Shown here: positions 26,079 to 34,450 of the stretch, piece by piece
Layout of the letters: every line of letters begins with the position of its first letter
How positions within the stretch are numbered: position 1 is the stretch's first letter
Assembly (NCBI RefSeq): GCF_005502885.1
Contig: NZ_SCMR01000004.1
Coordinates: forward strand, 124,001-188,000
Length of the DNA stretch: 64,000 nucleotides
Direction: 5' to 3'
Source of the DNA: Microbacterium sp. 2FI
GTDB taxonomy: Bacteria > Actinomycetota > Actinomycetes > Actinomycetales > Microbacteriaceae
Program-made: the position numbers and the translations under genes
Notes under the pieces: model-generated
Database searches by the model: none
What the model was told of the DNA's origin: nothing
The model's input: the letters and a program-made list of their open reading frames with translations, nothing else

Positions 26079-26747
26079 ATGCCGGTGCGCACGCCAGACC
26101 CTGATCCCAACGAGCGCGACGACGACGGAACGCCCCGCGATCCGCTGCGGGGCGTGGGAGCGTCGTATGGATCGTCGAGCCGCCAGGTCGGCGACGGCTC
26201 GTTCGGCTCCCCGGCGCCGGAGAGCTCTGCCAACCCCGGCTGGCTCACCGACATCGAGCTCGCCGAGGCCCGCCGTCGCCTGCCGATCATCTACGTCGAG
26301 GCGATTCCGGTGCGCACCGACGGCATGGGCACGGTCACGCAGGTGGGGATCCTGCTGCGTGCGACCCCGATGGGCGAGATGACGCGCACGATCGTTTCGG
26401 GCCGGGTGCGCTACGGCGAGACGGTGCGCGATGCGCTCTTCCGACATCTCGAGAACGATCTGGGGCCGATGGCCTTCCCACTCCTGCCGCCGCAGCCGGT
26501 GCCCTTCACGGTCGCGGAGTACTTCCCGATGCCGGGGATGAGCGCGTTCCACGACGACCGTCAGCACGCGGTGTCGCTCGCGTTCGTCGTACCGGTCACC
26601 GGCACGTGCGAACCGCGACAGGATGCGCTGGAGGTCACCTGGATGGCACCGGCGGAGGCGGCATCCGATGCCCTGTCGGACGAGATGGAAGGCGGGCGGG
26701 GAACCCTCATCCGCCTCGCGCTGGCGAGCGTGGGCGCGTTGCGCTGA
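26079..26747 (+). CDS. DUF4916 Nudix-like protein
   Basis: 222 residues. A polar, probably disordered N-terminus (about 1-50) precedes NPGWLTDIELAEARRRLPII and YVEAIPVRTDGMGTVTQVGI, the beginning of the DUF4916 family of actinobacterial Nudix-fold proteins. The Nudix box is degenerate: GRVRYGETVRDALFRHLEND has the general spacing, but the canonical REUXEE glutamates are not all kept, so pyrophosphohydrolase activity is doubtful. The start is the ATG at 26079, just downstream of a -10 hexamer. It stands alone before the M3 peptidase gene. Confidence 0.8.
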   Translation: MPVRTPDPDPNERDDDGTPRDPLRGVGASYGSSSRQVGDGSFGSPAPESSANPGWLTDIELAEARRRLPIIYVEAIPVRTDGMGTVTQVGILLRATPMGEMTRTIVSGRVRYGETVRDALFRHLENDLGPMAFPLLPPQPVPFTVAEYFPMPGMSAFHDDRQHAVSLAFVVPVTGTCEPRQDALEVTWMAPAEAASDALSDEMEGGRGTLIRLALASVGALR

Positions 26748-26782
26748 GACAAGTCGCACTCCCGTCGACGGATGCCGCGGCA

Positions 26783-26788
26783 TAGGCT
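26783..26788 (+). promoter_or_regulatory. -10 element for a leaderless transcript (M3 peptidase)
   Basis: TAGGCT ends six bases before the GTG at 26795, and there is no ribosome site between. Confidence 0.45.
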
Positions 26789-26794
26789 CGTCGG

Positions 26795-28708
26795 GTGAGC
26801 ATCGCACCCCTGGCCTTTCCCGCCGACCTCGACGGCTGGACGAGATTCGCGACCGACCGACCCGCCGAGCGCATCGCCCGCGTGCACGAGATCGACGCGC
26901 GGCTGAAGTCCGAGCCGGGCCTGTCGACGGCCGCGCGCCTGGATCTCTGGAACGACTCCGAGATCGCCGTGCGCGAAGCGCTCAGCGAGGCGTACGTCGT
27001 GAGCGAGGCGCACCCCGAGGCAACGGTGCGCGAGATCGCCGAGGGGCAGGTGCAGGCGCTCGAGTCGCTCGCCGCGGCGCGACTGCTCGACCGCGAGCTG
27101 TGGGCGGTGTTCGCGGATGCCGACGCCGACGGCCTCGACGACGACGAGGTGCGCCTGCTCGAGCACCTCCGCCGCGACTTCCGTCGCGGCGGCGTGCAGC
27201 TCGACGACGACGGGCGGGCGCGTGTGAGCGCCCTCACCGATCGCGACACCGAGCTGTCGCTGACCTTCTCGCGCAACATCCGCGACGGCAGGCGCGAGGT
27301 CACGGTGCCGGTTTCGGGGCTCGCGGGGCTCCCACAGGACTTCCTCGACGCGCACCCGGCCGACGAGCACGGCCTCGTCACCCTCACCACCGAGTACACC
27401 GACCTCATGCCGGTTCGGGAATACGCCACCGATCGGGCGACGCGCATCGCGCTGCTGAACGCGTACAACGACCTCGCTTGGCCCGAGAACGAGGACGTTC
27501 TCGCGGAGCTGCTGGCGGTGCGCGAGGAGCGCGCGCGACTTCTCGGCTACACGGATTGGGCCGACTACGAGACCGAAACGCGCATGATCGGCGCCGGCGC
27601 CGCGATCCCGGCATTTCTCGCCCGGCTCGACGAGGCCTCGGCCGAGGCGGCCGCCGCGGAGTACCCCGTGCTGCTCGAGCGCCTGCGACGTGACGTGCCC
27701 GACGCGGCGACGGTGACGATCGCCGACTTCTGGCACGTGCTCGGCGCGATCAAGCGCGAGCAGTACGACGTCGACGCGCAGCTCGTGCGCTCGTACTTCC
27801 CGTTCGATCGCGTCGTCGACGGCGTGCTCGAGGTCACCGGCCGGCTGCTCGACGTCGAGTACGTCGCGCTGGACGCGTCTGCGTGGCACGCGGACGTCCG
27901 CTCGTTCGACGTCGTCCGCGGCGGCGAGCGCATCGGCCGCATCCATCTCGACCTCCACCCCCGCGACGGCAAGTTCAACCACGCCGCGTGCTTCCCGCTC
28001 GCCCCGGGAATCTCCGGGCGGATCCTCCCCGAGGCGGCGCTGCTGTGCAACTTCTCGCGCGGGCTCCTCGAGCACGACGAGGTCGTGACCTTCTTCCACG
28101 AGTTCGGACACCTCGTCCACGACATCTTGGGCGGCGACCAGCGCTTCGCGCGCTTCAGCGGCGTCGAGACCGAGTGGGACTTCGTCGAGGCGCCGAGTCA
28201 GCTCCTCGAGGAGTGGGCGTGGGATGCCGGCGTGCTCGCATCGTTCACCGCGAACGCCGACGGTGAGCCGATTCCGGCCGACCTCGTCGCGAAGATGCGC
28301 ACCGCCGACGCCTTCGGCCGTGCGCTCGAGGTGCGCCGTCAACTCGGCCACGCGAATGTGTCCTACCACCTGCACGTGGACCGCCCGGAAGAACTCCAGG
28401 CGGTGACCGAGTCGCTCTATGCGGGGTCGAGTCCCGTGCAGCCGCTGCCGGGCCTTCACCCCTACGCCGGGTTCGGGCACCTCACCGGCTACGGCGCGTG
28501 CTACTACACGTACCAGTGGAGTCTCGTGATCGCGCGCGACCTGCTCACCGGCTTCTCCGAGGGCCTCATGGATGCCGCGGCGGCACGCCGCTACCGCACC
28601 GAAGTCCTCGAGCGGGGCGGCTCGAAGGACGCGACCGAACTGGTCGAGGCCTTCCTCGGGCGGCCCTACGCGTTCGACGCGTATCGGGAGTGGCTCGCGG
28701 GCGCGTGA
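26795..28708 (+). CDS. M3-family zinc metallopeptidase
   Basis: 637 residues, the usual length of thimet-oligopeptidase-type M3 enzymes. The zinc motif FFHEFGHLVHD has HEFGH at about 435-439, and the third ligand Glu follows about 25 residues later in FSGVETEWDFVEAPSQLLEE, as in the family. The C-terminal LHPYAGFGHLTGYGACYYTY contains the substrate-binding tyrosines. It lacks a signal peptide, so it probably degrades oligopeptides in the cytoplasm. It starts with GTG and appears leaderless. Confidence 0.92.
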   Translation: MSIAPLAFPADLDGWTRFATDRPAERIARVHEIDARLKSEPGLSTAARLDLWNDSEIAVREALSEAYVVSEAHPEATVREIAEGQVQALESLAAARLLDRELWAVFADADADGLDDDEVRLLEHLRRDFRRGGVQLDDDGRARVSALTDRDTELSLTFSRNIRDGRREVTVPVSGLAGLPQDFLDAHPADEHGLVTLTTEYTDLMPVREYATDRATRIALLNAYNDLAWPENEDVLAELLAVREERARLLGYTDWADYETETRMIGAGAAIPAFLARLDEASAEAAAAEYPVLLERLRRDVPDAATVTIADFWHVLGAIKREQYDVDAQLVRSYFPFDRVVDGVLEVTGRLLDVEYVALDASAWHADVRSFDVVRGGERIGRIHLDLHPRDGKFNHAACFPLAPGISGRILPEAALLCNFSRGLLEHDEVVTFFHEFGHLVHDILGGDQRFARFSGVETEWDFVEAPSQLLEEWAWDAGVLASFTANADGEPIPADLVAKMRTADAFGRALEVRRQLGHANVSYHLHVDRPEELQAVTESLYAGSSPVQPLPGLHPYAGFGHLTGYGACYYTYQWSLVIARDLLTGFSEGLMDAAAARRYRTEVLERGGSKDATELVEAFLGRPYAFDAYREWLAGA

Positions 28709-28749
28709 TGCCTGTGGAACACGGGTTCTGAGCACCCAGGTCGGACGGG

Positions 28750-28859
28750 TATCCTTCGCTGTACCCGAAGCGCAGACACCTGCGCAGCATCCCCCCGATG
28801 TCGTCGAGGGTGACGCTCGTCCTGCTGTTCCACACCGCCGATAACCCGCCGTCGGTGTG
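28750..28859 (+). promoter_or_regulatory. Long leader of the DivIVA-like gene
   Basis: The 225-bp gap holds TATCCT at 28750-28755 (possible -10; a poor TTCTGA lies 18 bp upstream) inside the inverted repeat CGGGTA...TACCCG. Further down is a hairpin CACACCG (28831-28837) with CGGTGTG (28853-28859). The leader would be about 170 nt before the ATG at 28934. No known riboswitch is recognised. Confidence 0.25.
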
Positions 28860-28933
28860 ACAGGCACCTGAGCGCGCGCCCGCGCGCGCGAGAGAGCGCG
28901 CCGACACGAAAGACCCCAGAAAGCGAAGACGCC

Positions 28934-30445
28934 ATGTCTGATCACGCAGCTCCCGCCCGCGGCGATTCCGCCGGCGACCCGACGCCCTTCGACCGCCTCC
29001 TCGGCGATGCCGTGGTCACCTCGACCGGAGCGGCGTTCACAACCGCGTTCCGCGGGTACGACAAGGACGAGGTCGACGCCGCGATGGTCGGCGTCAACGC
29101 CCGCGTGCGCGCCGCGACCGAGCAGGTGGCGATCCTGAAGCAGGACCAGCGACGTGCCGTCGCGGCGGCAGAGCAGAGTCGCGAGAAGGCGGCGCGTCTC
29201 GAAGAGGAGCTCGCCACCGCGACCGCGCAGCGCCGTGAGGCCGTGCAGCGGCTGAAGGCGCAGCTCGAAGCCGCCGAGCAGACCGAGGCGACCGTCGGCG
29301 ACGCCGTCGCTCAGAGCCGCGACGAGGTCGAGCGGCTCGAAGCCGAGCTCGCCGCCACGCGCGCGCGGGCCGAGCACGCAGAGCTGCGCGTCGACGCGCT
29401 CACCGAGGAGCTCGTCGGCACCGAGGGTGAGACGCCCAACCGCCACCAGTTCGAAGAGGTGCTGCGGGTCGCCGAGGAGCAGGCGAGCGTGCTGCTGCGC
29501 AACGCCACCGTGCAGGGAGACCGACTGCTCGAGGCGGCGCGCGAAGAGATCGAGAACCGCCGCAAGGACGCGCGGGCCGAGGCCGAGGGCATCGTCGCCC
29601 ACGCGCACCACGACGCCGCTCAGGCGCGCCTGCGCATCGAGACCGAGCTGACCGCGCACGAGACCCGCATCGAGCGCGAGAGCGCCCACGCCACCGAGAA
29701 GGTGTCGCAGGCCGAGCGCGAGGCGGCCGCGATCCGCTCAGAGGCCGAGAAGGGCGCCGCGGCGCTGCGCTCACTGGTCGCGCGCGAGACGGCCGAGATG
29801 CGCACCGAGGCCGAAGACGCAGTGCGCGAGCTGCGCGTGCGCGCGCTCGAGTTCGAGGAGTCGCTGACCCGTCGTCAGGACGACGCGCAGCAGGAGTTCC
29901 TGGTGCTGCACAACCAGGCCGTCGCCCACGCCGAGCGCATCACGCAGGACGCCAACGAGCAGGTCGCAGCCTCCCTTGAGCACTCGCAGCGGGTCGCCGC
30001 GAAGGCCGACGACTTCGAGCGGCTCATGCGCGCGCAGGCGGCGCAGATCGAGGCGCAGGCCCAGGTCCGGGTGCGCGAGCAGCTCGATCAGGCGCGCGTG
30101 AAGGCCCAGAAGATCATCGACATGGTCACGACGCACTCGCAGGCGGTGCTGCGGGATGCCGAGGACCGCACGCGTCAGCTGCGCTGGCAGCAGCACCAGC
30201 TGACGAGCTTCATGGCCGAGGTCAAGGAGCTCATCCGCCCCGACGTGCCGTTCGCGCCCGAAGACGCGGCGCCCGCCGGTGACGCGCTCGAGGGCGAAGC
30301 ACCAGCCGACGTCGAGAGCATCGAGGAAGCGGGGCCGGTCGAGGTCGCCGTCGAGGTCGCCGACGTGGATGCCGAGCTGGCGGAACTCGTCGAGCAGAGC
30401 TCGGGCGACGCCGCGGGCGAAGACCTGGAGCGCGCCGAGTCCTGA
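28934..30445 (+). CDS. DivIVA-like coiled-coil protein
   Basis: 503 residues. The N-terminal FTTAFRGYDKDEVDAAM region (about 36-52) matches the membrane-binding DivIVA motif. Almost all of the rest (about 60-420) is long heptad-type coiled coil rich in Ala, Glu, Arg and Gln. The C-terminal 80 residues are acidic and disordered. Such proteins act in polar growth, septum placement or cytoskeletal scaffolding in actinobacteria (DivIVA/Wag31, Scy and FilP groups). It is longer than Wag31, so it is probably an accessory scaffold. It is transcribed alone, with a long inverted repeat after its stop. Confidence 0.75.
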   Translation: MSDHAAPARGDSAGDPTPFDRLLGDAVVTSTGAAFTTAFRGYDKDEVDAAMVGVNARVRAATEQVAILKQDQRRAVAAAEQSREKAARLEEELATATAQRREAVQRLKAQLEAAEQTEATVGDAVAQSRDEVERLEAELAATRARAEHAELRVDALTEELVGTEGETPNRHQFEEVLRVAEEQASVLLRNATVQGDRLLEAAREEIENRRKDARAEAEGIVAHAHHDAAQARLRIETELTAHETRIERESAHATEKVSQAEREAAAIRSEAEKGAAALRSLVARETAEMRTEAEDAVRELRVRALEFEESLTRRQDDAQQEFLVLHNQAVAHAERITQDANEQVAASLEHSQRVAAKADDFERLMRAQAAQIEAQAQVRVREQLDQARVKAQKIIDMVTTHSQAVLRDAEDRTRQLRWQQHQLTSFMAEVKELIRPDVPFAPEDAAPAGDALEGEAPADVESIEEAGPVEVAVEVADVDAELAELVEQSSGDAAGEDLERAES

Positions 30446-30463
30446 CTCGCGCTCGCTACCGGC

Positions 30464-30531
30464 GCAGGAGAAGTGCGGTTCGACAGGAGCTTCCCGCGCG
30501 GAAGCCTCCTGTAGAGCCGCACTTCTCCTGC
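30464..30531. terminator. Long near-perfect inverted repeat between convergent genes
   Basis: Arms 30464-30494 and 30500-30531 pair over about 31 bases with few mismatches (outer GCAGGAGAAGTGCGG with CCGCACTTCTCCTGC), around the five-base loop CGCGC. It lies between the DivIVA-like stop (30445) and the threonine aldolase stop (30545). It is probably a bidirectional terminator, although much longer than normal. Confidence 0.65.
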
Positions 30532-30544
30532 TGAGGAGACCTGA

Positions 30545-31612
30545 CTAGCGGCTGGTCTCCTGCGCGATCGCGGCGATGAACGCGTCGATGTCGGCCTCGG
30601 TCGTGTCGAACGAGCACATCCAGCGCACCTCATTGCGCGCGGCATCCCAGTCGTAGAAGCGGAACGATTCGCGCAGGCGGTCGGCGACGCCGTCGGGAAC
30701 GGTGGCGAACACGCCGTTCGACTGCGTCTGCTGCGTGAAGGCGACGCCCTGGATCGAGCCGTCTGCGATGCCGGCCTCCACGCCTGCGCGCAGGCGCCGG
30801 GCCATCGCGTTGGAGTGCGAGGCGTTGCGCAGCCACAGGTCGCCCTCGAGCAGCGCGATCAGCTGCGCCGAGACGAAGCGCATCTTCGACGACAGCTGCA
30901 TGTCGAGCTTGCGCAGGAACGTGAGGCCGGCCGAAGCCTCGGGGTTCAGCACCACGATCGCCTCGCCGAGCATCGCGCCGTTCTTGGTGCCGCCGAAGCT
31001 CAGCACGTCGACGCCGACGTCGCGCGTGAAGGCCCGGAGCGGCATTCCGAGCGATGCGGCGGCGTTCGAGATGCGCGCGCCGTCCATGTGCAGGCGCATG
31101 CCGTGGCCGTGGACGTGGTCGGCGATGGTGCGGAGCTCGTCGACGCTGTAGAGCGTGCCGAGCTCGGTCGACTGCGTCAGCGAGACGACGAGCGGCTGGG
31201 CGCGGTGCTCGTCGCCCCATCCCCACGCCTCGCGGTCGATGAGCTCGGGGGTCAGTTTGCCGTCGTCGGTCGGGACGTTGAGGATCTTGATACCGCCCAC
31301 GCGCTCGGGGGCGCCGCCCTCGTCGACGTTGATGTGGGCGGTGGATGCTGCGATCACCGCGCCCCAGCGGGGGAGCATCGACTGCAGCCCCACGACGTTC
31401 GCACCGGTGCCGTTGAAGACCGGGAAGGCCTCGACGCCCTCGCCGAAGTGGTGGGCGAAGACCTGCTGCAGGCGCTCGGTGTAGGCGTCCTCGCCATAGG
31501 CGACCTGGTGCCCGTCATTCGCCGCAGCGATGGCGGCGAGAACCTCGGGGTGGATGCCGGAGTAGTTGTCGGACGCGAAGCCGCGGATGTTCGGGTCGTG
31601 GATCGTGGTCAC
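30545..31612 (-). CDS. Threonine aldolase-type PLP enzyme (beta-eliminating lyase family)
   Basis: 355 residues of fold-type I. The N-terminal GFASDNYSGIHPEVLAAI is typical of low-specificity L-threonine aldolases. The PLP-binding lysine is in LSFGGTKNGAM (Lys about 210), preceded by LHMDGARISNAAASLG (Asp about 177 binds the PLP ring nitrogen). It cleaves threonine or allo-threonine to glycine and acetaldehyde. Discrimination between L- and D-specific forms or a related tryptophanase-like activity is not possible from sequence. It is a single gene, convergent with the DivIVA-like gene. Confidence 0.88.
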   Translation of the reverse strand: MTTIHDPNIRGFASDNYSGIHPEVLAAIAAANDGHQVAYGEDAYTERLQQVFAHHFGEGVEAFPVFNGTGANVVGLQSMLPRWGAVIAASTAHINVDEGGAPERVGGIKILNVPTDDGKLTPELIDREAWGWGDEHRAQPLVVSLTQSTELGTLYSVDELRTIADHVHGHGMRLHMDGARISNAAASLGMPLRAFTRDVGVDVLSFGGTKNGAMLGEAIVVLNPEASAGLTFLRKLDMQLSSKMRFVSAQLIALLEGDLWLRNASHSNAMARRLRAGVEAGIADGSIQGVAFTQQTQSNGVFATVPDGVADRLRESFRFYDWDAARNEVRWMCSFDTTEADIDAFIAAIAQETSR

Positions 31613-31736
31613 GAGTGTCCAATCTAGTTCGTCGGGCGTTCGGGATTCAGTCCGCTTGTCTCGCCGGGTTGCGCGCCGCCGCGCGTCTGCGCGACCGTGC
31701 GCTCTCCCCCGAGGTGCCGAGACTGAATGCTGAACG

Positions 31737-32423
31737 TCAGAGGTCGATGATCTGGTCGTTCACGTCGGCGGCCGGAGAGTCCCACAGCCCCGCGAAGGTT
31801 TCCGCGAGCGTGGTCTCCTGCCCCGCGAGGCTCTTCACGCGGAAGACGACTGCGGCCGCGGCGAGTGGTGTGCCGGCATCCCGTGCGGCCTTCGCGAACC
31901 CCTGCGCGGCTGCTCGCGTCCAAGCCTCACTCGCGGCCTTCACCGCCGCATAGTTGGCGCCGCCGGCGAGCGGGCGGGCGACGGCCGTCGACGAGACGAG
32001 GGCGAGGCGACCGGCATCCGACTCTCGAAGGTCGTCGTCGAAAGCGCGACTGACGTTGCGGAGGGCGGTGAGCGACTGCGCGAGGAAGCGGTAGTCTGCC
32101 TCGGACTGACCCGCGAGACCGCCGCCGCCGCGCCACCCGCCGACGAGGTGCAGGATGCCGTCGACGTGACCCTCGGCCGCGTGCACGCGCACGGCGAGGG
32201 CGGCGACAGCGGCTTCATCCGTCAGGTCGCACACTTCCAGTCGCACAGCCGGTCGTCCTTCGGCATGCAGCCGGTCGTTGAGCGAGCGGAGCGAGACGAA
32301 TCGCGCTTCATCGCGCCCGACCGCGACCACGCGCGCCCCGGCCGCGCTCAGCACCTGCGCCGCCGCGAGCCCGCTGGCGCTCGTCGCGCCCGCCAGCACG
32401 ACGACGCGCCCCGTGACGCTCAT
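31737..32423 (-). CDS. Short-chain dehydrogenase/reductase
   Basis: 228 residues. The nucleotide motif VVVLAGATSASGLAAAQVL (about 7-25) replaces the usual TGxxxGxG with AGATSASG. The active-site YAAVKAA (YxxxK) and a preceding Ser in ALVSSTAVARP are present, so it is probably catalytically competent with NAD(P). Residues about 41-50 (RFVSLRSLND) are encoded by a degenerate copy of the dispersed family 1 repeat. The start ATG at 32423 overlaps the stop of the DUF6421 gene (ATGA), so the two proteins are co-translated. The substrate is unknown. Confidence 0.82.
   Translation of the reverse strand: MSVTGRVVVLAGATSASGLAAAQVLSAAGARVVAVGRDEARFVSLRSLNDRLHAEGRPAVRLEVCDLTDEAAVAALAVRVHAAEGHVDGILHLVGGWRGGGGLAGQSEADYRFLAQSLTALRNVSRAFDDDLRESDAGRLALVSSTAVARPLAGGANYAAVKAASEAWTRAAAQGFAKAARDAGTPLAAAAVVFRVKSLAGQETTLAETFAGLWDSPAADVNDQIIDL
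32274..32303 (+). repeat. Dispersed repeat, family 1, copy B (inside the SDR gene)
   Basis: GGTCGTTGAGCGAGCGGAGC followed by GAGACGAATC, a close variant of the copies at 11601-11631 and 53808-53838. It lies in frame within the dehydrogenase gene. Confidence 0.6.
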
Positions 32424-33826
32424 GCGCCGGTGATGCCCGCGGTCGACTCGATCACCGGGCGCATCTTCTTCTCGAGCGCCTCGAAGAACATCGAGAGGGG
32501 GAACTCGTCGTCCATGACCGCGTCGGTATATCCCTTCGGCGGGCCCGCGAGCACCTCGCGATCGAGACCCTGCGCCCACAGCGACGCCGGGTTCGGCGTG
32601 AGGGTGGCGCGCACGAGGTCGTACGCGGCGAGCCAGTGCGCCGTCTTCGGGCGGTCGATCGAGCGCCAGTAGAGCTGGTCGATCGCGTCGCTGAGCTCGA
32701 CGACCGCGGCCGGAACGTTCTGCCAGTCGAAGGCGAGCGAGGTGTCGGTCCAGTGCAGGACGCCCCGCTGGTGCAGCCACGCGAACAGCAGCTGCCCGCC
32801 GACGGCGTCGTAGTTGCGCACGCGCGTGCCGGTGATCGCGAAGCGGAAGATGCGGTCGAAGATCACCGCGTACTGCACGAGCTGCGCCTGCTTGAGGGTC
32901 TCGGACTGGAGTTCGTCGAGCGCAACGCCGATCGAGAAGGGCTCCATCAGATCGCGCTCGAGCGCCACGCACTCGCGGAACGCCGTGAGGTCGCAGCGCA
33001 GCTCCTCGAGCGAGTAGAGGAAGTACGGCATCCGCTGCTTGATCATGAAGGGGTCGAACGGCAGGTCGCCGCGCATGTGGGTGCGATCGTGGATGAGGTC
33101 CCACATCACGAACGTCTTCTCGGTGAGCTCCTGGTCGTCGAGCATCTGCTCGGCCCAGTCGGGCAGCTCGAGTTTGGTGATCTCGGCTGCTGCGCGGACG
33201 ACGCGACGGTAGCGCGCGGCCTCGCGGTCCTGGAAGATCGCGCCCCACGTGAAGGTGGGGATCTCGCGCATCGCGACCGTCTCGGGGAAGAGCACGGCGG
33301 AGTTCGTGTCGTAGCCGGGCGTGAAGTCGATGAGACGCAGCGAGACGAACAGCCGGTTCGTGTACTGCTTCTCGAGCTCGGCGATGAACTCCGGCCAGAT
33401 GCCCTCGACGATCAGCGCCTCGACGTAGCGGTTCGACGACCCGTTCTGCGTGTACATCGGGAAGACGACGAGATGACGGATGCCGTCGATGCGGTGCTGC
33501 TGCGGCTGGAAGGCCACGAGCGAGTCGTAGAAGTCGGGGATGCCGAAGCCGGCATCGCTCCACCGCTCGAAGTCGTGGGCGGACGCCGCGAGGTACTCGG
33601 CATCGTGCGGGAACCGGGCGGAGAGTTCGCGGATCGCTTCGACGATGGTCTCGACGGCCGTGCGCGCGTCAGCGTGGTCGGCGGCCTCGGGCACCGAGCC
33701 GTCCTGCGCCTGGATCGCCTGCAGGGCGATGGCGGCGTCCTTCAGGCGGAGCCAGGCGCCGGTCTGCTCGACGGGGTCGCCCGCGACGACCGTGTGCGCG
33801 GTGGGGGCGGCGGCGTTGAGGGCCAT
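32420..33826 (-). CDS. DUF6421 family protein of unknown function
   Basis: 468 residues, no signal peptide and no membrane segment. I recognise the family as DUF6421; no enzymatic motif is clear. Conserved-looking aromatic and acidic blocks include HLVVFPMYTQNGSSNRYVEA, FVMWDLIHDRTHMRGDLPFD and HQRGVLHWTDTSLAFDW; the D-L-I-H-D-R-T-H cluster could bind metal. The dehydrogenase gene overlaps its 3' end, and an Lrp regulator is divergent. A -10 TACAAT lies 38 bp upstream on the minus strand. The pair is probably a small metabolic unit controlled by the Lrp protein; the reaction is unknown. Confidence 0.75.
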   Translation of the reverse strand: MALNAAAPTAHTVVAGDPVEQTGAWLRLKDAAIALQAIQAQDGSVPEAADHADARTAVETIVEAIRELSARFPHDAEYLAASAHDFERWSDAGFGIPDFYDSLVAFQPQQHRIDGIRHLVVFPMYTQNGSSNRYVEALIVEGIWPEFIAELEKQYTNRLFVSLRLIDFTPGYDTNSAVLFPETVAMREIPTFTWGAIFQDREAARYRRVVRAAAEITKLELPDWAEQMLDDQELTEKTFVMWDLIHDRTHMRGDLPFDPFMIKQRMPYFLYSLEELRCDLTAFRECVALERDLMEPFSIGVALDELQSETLKQAQLVQYAVIFDRIFRFAITGTRVRNYDAVGGQLLFAWLHQRGVLHWTDTSLAFDWQNVPAAVVELSDAIDQLYWRSIDRPKTAHWLAAYDLVRATLTPNPASLWAQGLDREVLAGPPKGYTDAVMDDEFPLSMFFEALEKKMRPVIESTAGITGA

Positions 33827-33863
33827 GGCTGTCCTTCGATCTTCGAGTGCGGTTTCGTTGTCG

Positions 33864-33869
33864 ATTGTA
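33864..33869 (-). promoter_or_regulatory. -10 element of the DUF6421/SDR operon
   Basis: Minus-strand TACAAT, 38 bp upstream of the ATG at 33826. A -35 is poor (TTCGAG 18 bp upstream), which suits activator control by a protein bound at the palindrome 33897-33913. Confidence 0.45.
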
Positions 33870-33896
33870 GAGAATCTCCGCTCGTGACTCGAACTG

Positions 33897-33913
33897 ACAG
33901 GAAAGTTTCCTGT
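33897..33913. promoter_or_regulatory. Palindromic operator between the Lrp and DUF6421 genes
   Basis: ACAGGAAAGTTTCCTGT is a perfect palindrome with a one-base centre. It lies 20-36 bp upstream of the Lrp -10 and about 28-44 bp upstream of the DUF6421 -10. An Lrp-type dimer site is likely. Confidence 0.65.
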
Positions 33914-33932
33914 TTGCGGGTCCGAGCCCTGG

Positions 33933-33938
33933 TAGCGT
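33933..33938 (+). promoter_or_regulatory. -10 element for a leaderless transcript (Lrp gene)
   Basis: TAGCGT ends seven bases before the ATG at 33946, and no ribosome site lies between. Confidence 0.5.
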
Positions 33939-33945
33939 CGACGCC

Positions 33946-34401
33946 ATGGCTCAGATGGACGATGAAACCGATGCTGCGATCGTGCGGGAGGTCGCGCTGA
34001 ACGCCCGCGCCACTCTCGCCGAGCTCTCGGCGGCTGTCGGCCTGTCGGTCTCGGCGGTGCAGTCGCGGCTGCGTCGCCTCGAGACGCGCGGGGTGATCAC
34101 GGGATACCGTGCGGTGCTCGACGCCGAGGCCGTGGGCAAGCCCCTCGCCGCCTTCATCGAGATCACGCCGCTCGACCCCGCCCAGCCCGACAACGCGCCC
34201 GAGATGCTCGAGCACCTCGCCGAGATCGAGGCATGCCACTCGACCGCCGGCGACGCGAGCTACATGCTGTTCGTGCGGGTCGGTTCGCCGCGTCGACTCG
34301 AGGGCCTCATCCGCGACATCCGGATCGCCGCCTCGGTCAACACGCGCACGACCGTCGTGCTCCAGACGTTCTACGAGAATCGCCCGCTGCTCCCCGCGTG
34401 A
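33946..34401 (+). CDS. Lrp/AsnC-family transcriptional regulator
   Basis: 151 residues. N-terminal winged helix: DDETDAAIVREVALNARATL then AELSAAVGLSVSAVQSRLRR, followed by LETRGVITGYRAVLD, the hallmark of Lrp/AsnC proteins. The C-terminal half is the amino-acid-binding RAM domain (about 60-145) with the pattern YMLFVRVGSPRRLEGLIRDI. It is divergent from the DUF6421/SDR operon across a perfect palindrome, so it is likely a local regulator of that operon, responsive to an amino acid or related compound. Its mRNA looks leaderless. Confidence 0.9.
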   Translation: MAQMDDETDAAIVREVALNARATLAELSAAVGLSVSAVQSRLRRLETRGVITGYRAVLDAEAVGKPLAAFIEITPLDPAQPDNAPEMLEHLAEIEACHSTAGDASYMLFVRVGSPRRLEGLIRDIRIAASVNTRTTVVLQTFYENRPLLPA

Positions 34402-34438
34402 TCTGCCGGGGCGTGCCGGTCAGGCGCGCGGGCGCGGG

Positions 34439-34444
34439 TAGCCT
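34439..34444 (+). promoter_or_regulatory. -10 element for a leaderless transcript (DAG-kinase-like gene)
   Basis: TAGCCT ends six bases before the GTG at 34451, with no ribosome site between. Confidence 0.45.
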
Positions 34445-34450
34445 TCGAGA

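Noticed and set aside
26561..29689. Long minus-strand frame opposite the M3 peptidase and DivIVA-like genes.
   Set aside because: It spans two unrelated genes and their intergenic region without domain structure; the plus-strand frames have clear motifs.
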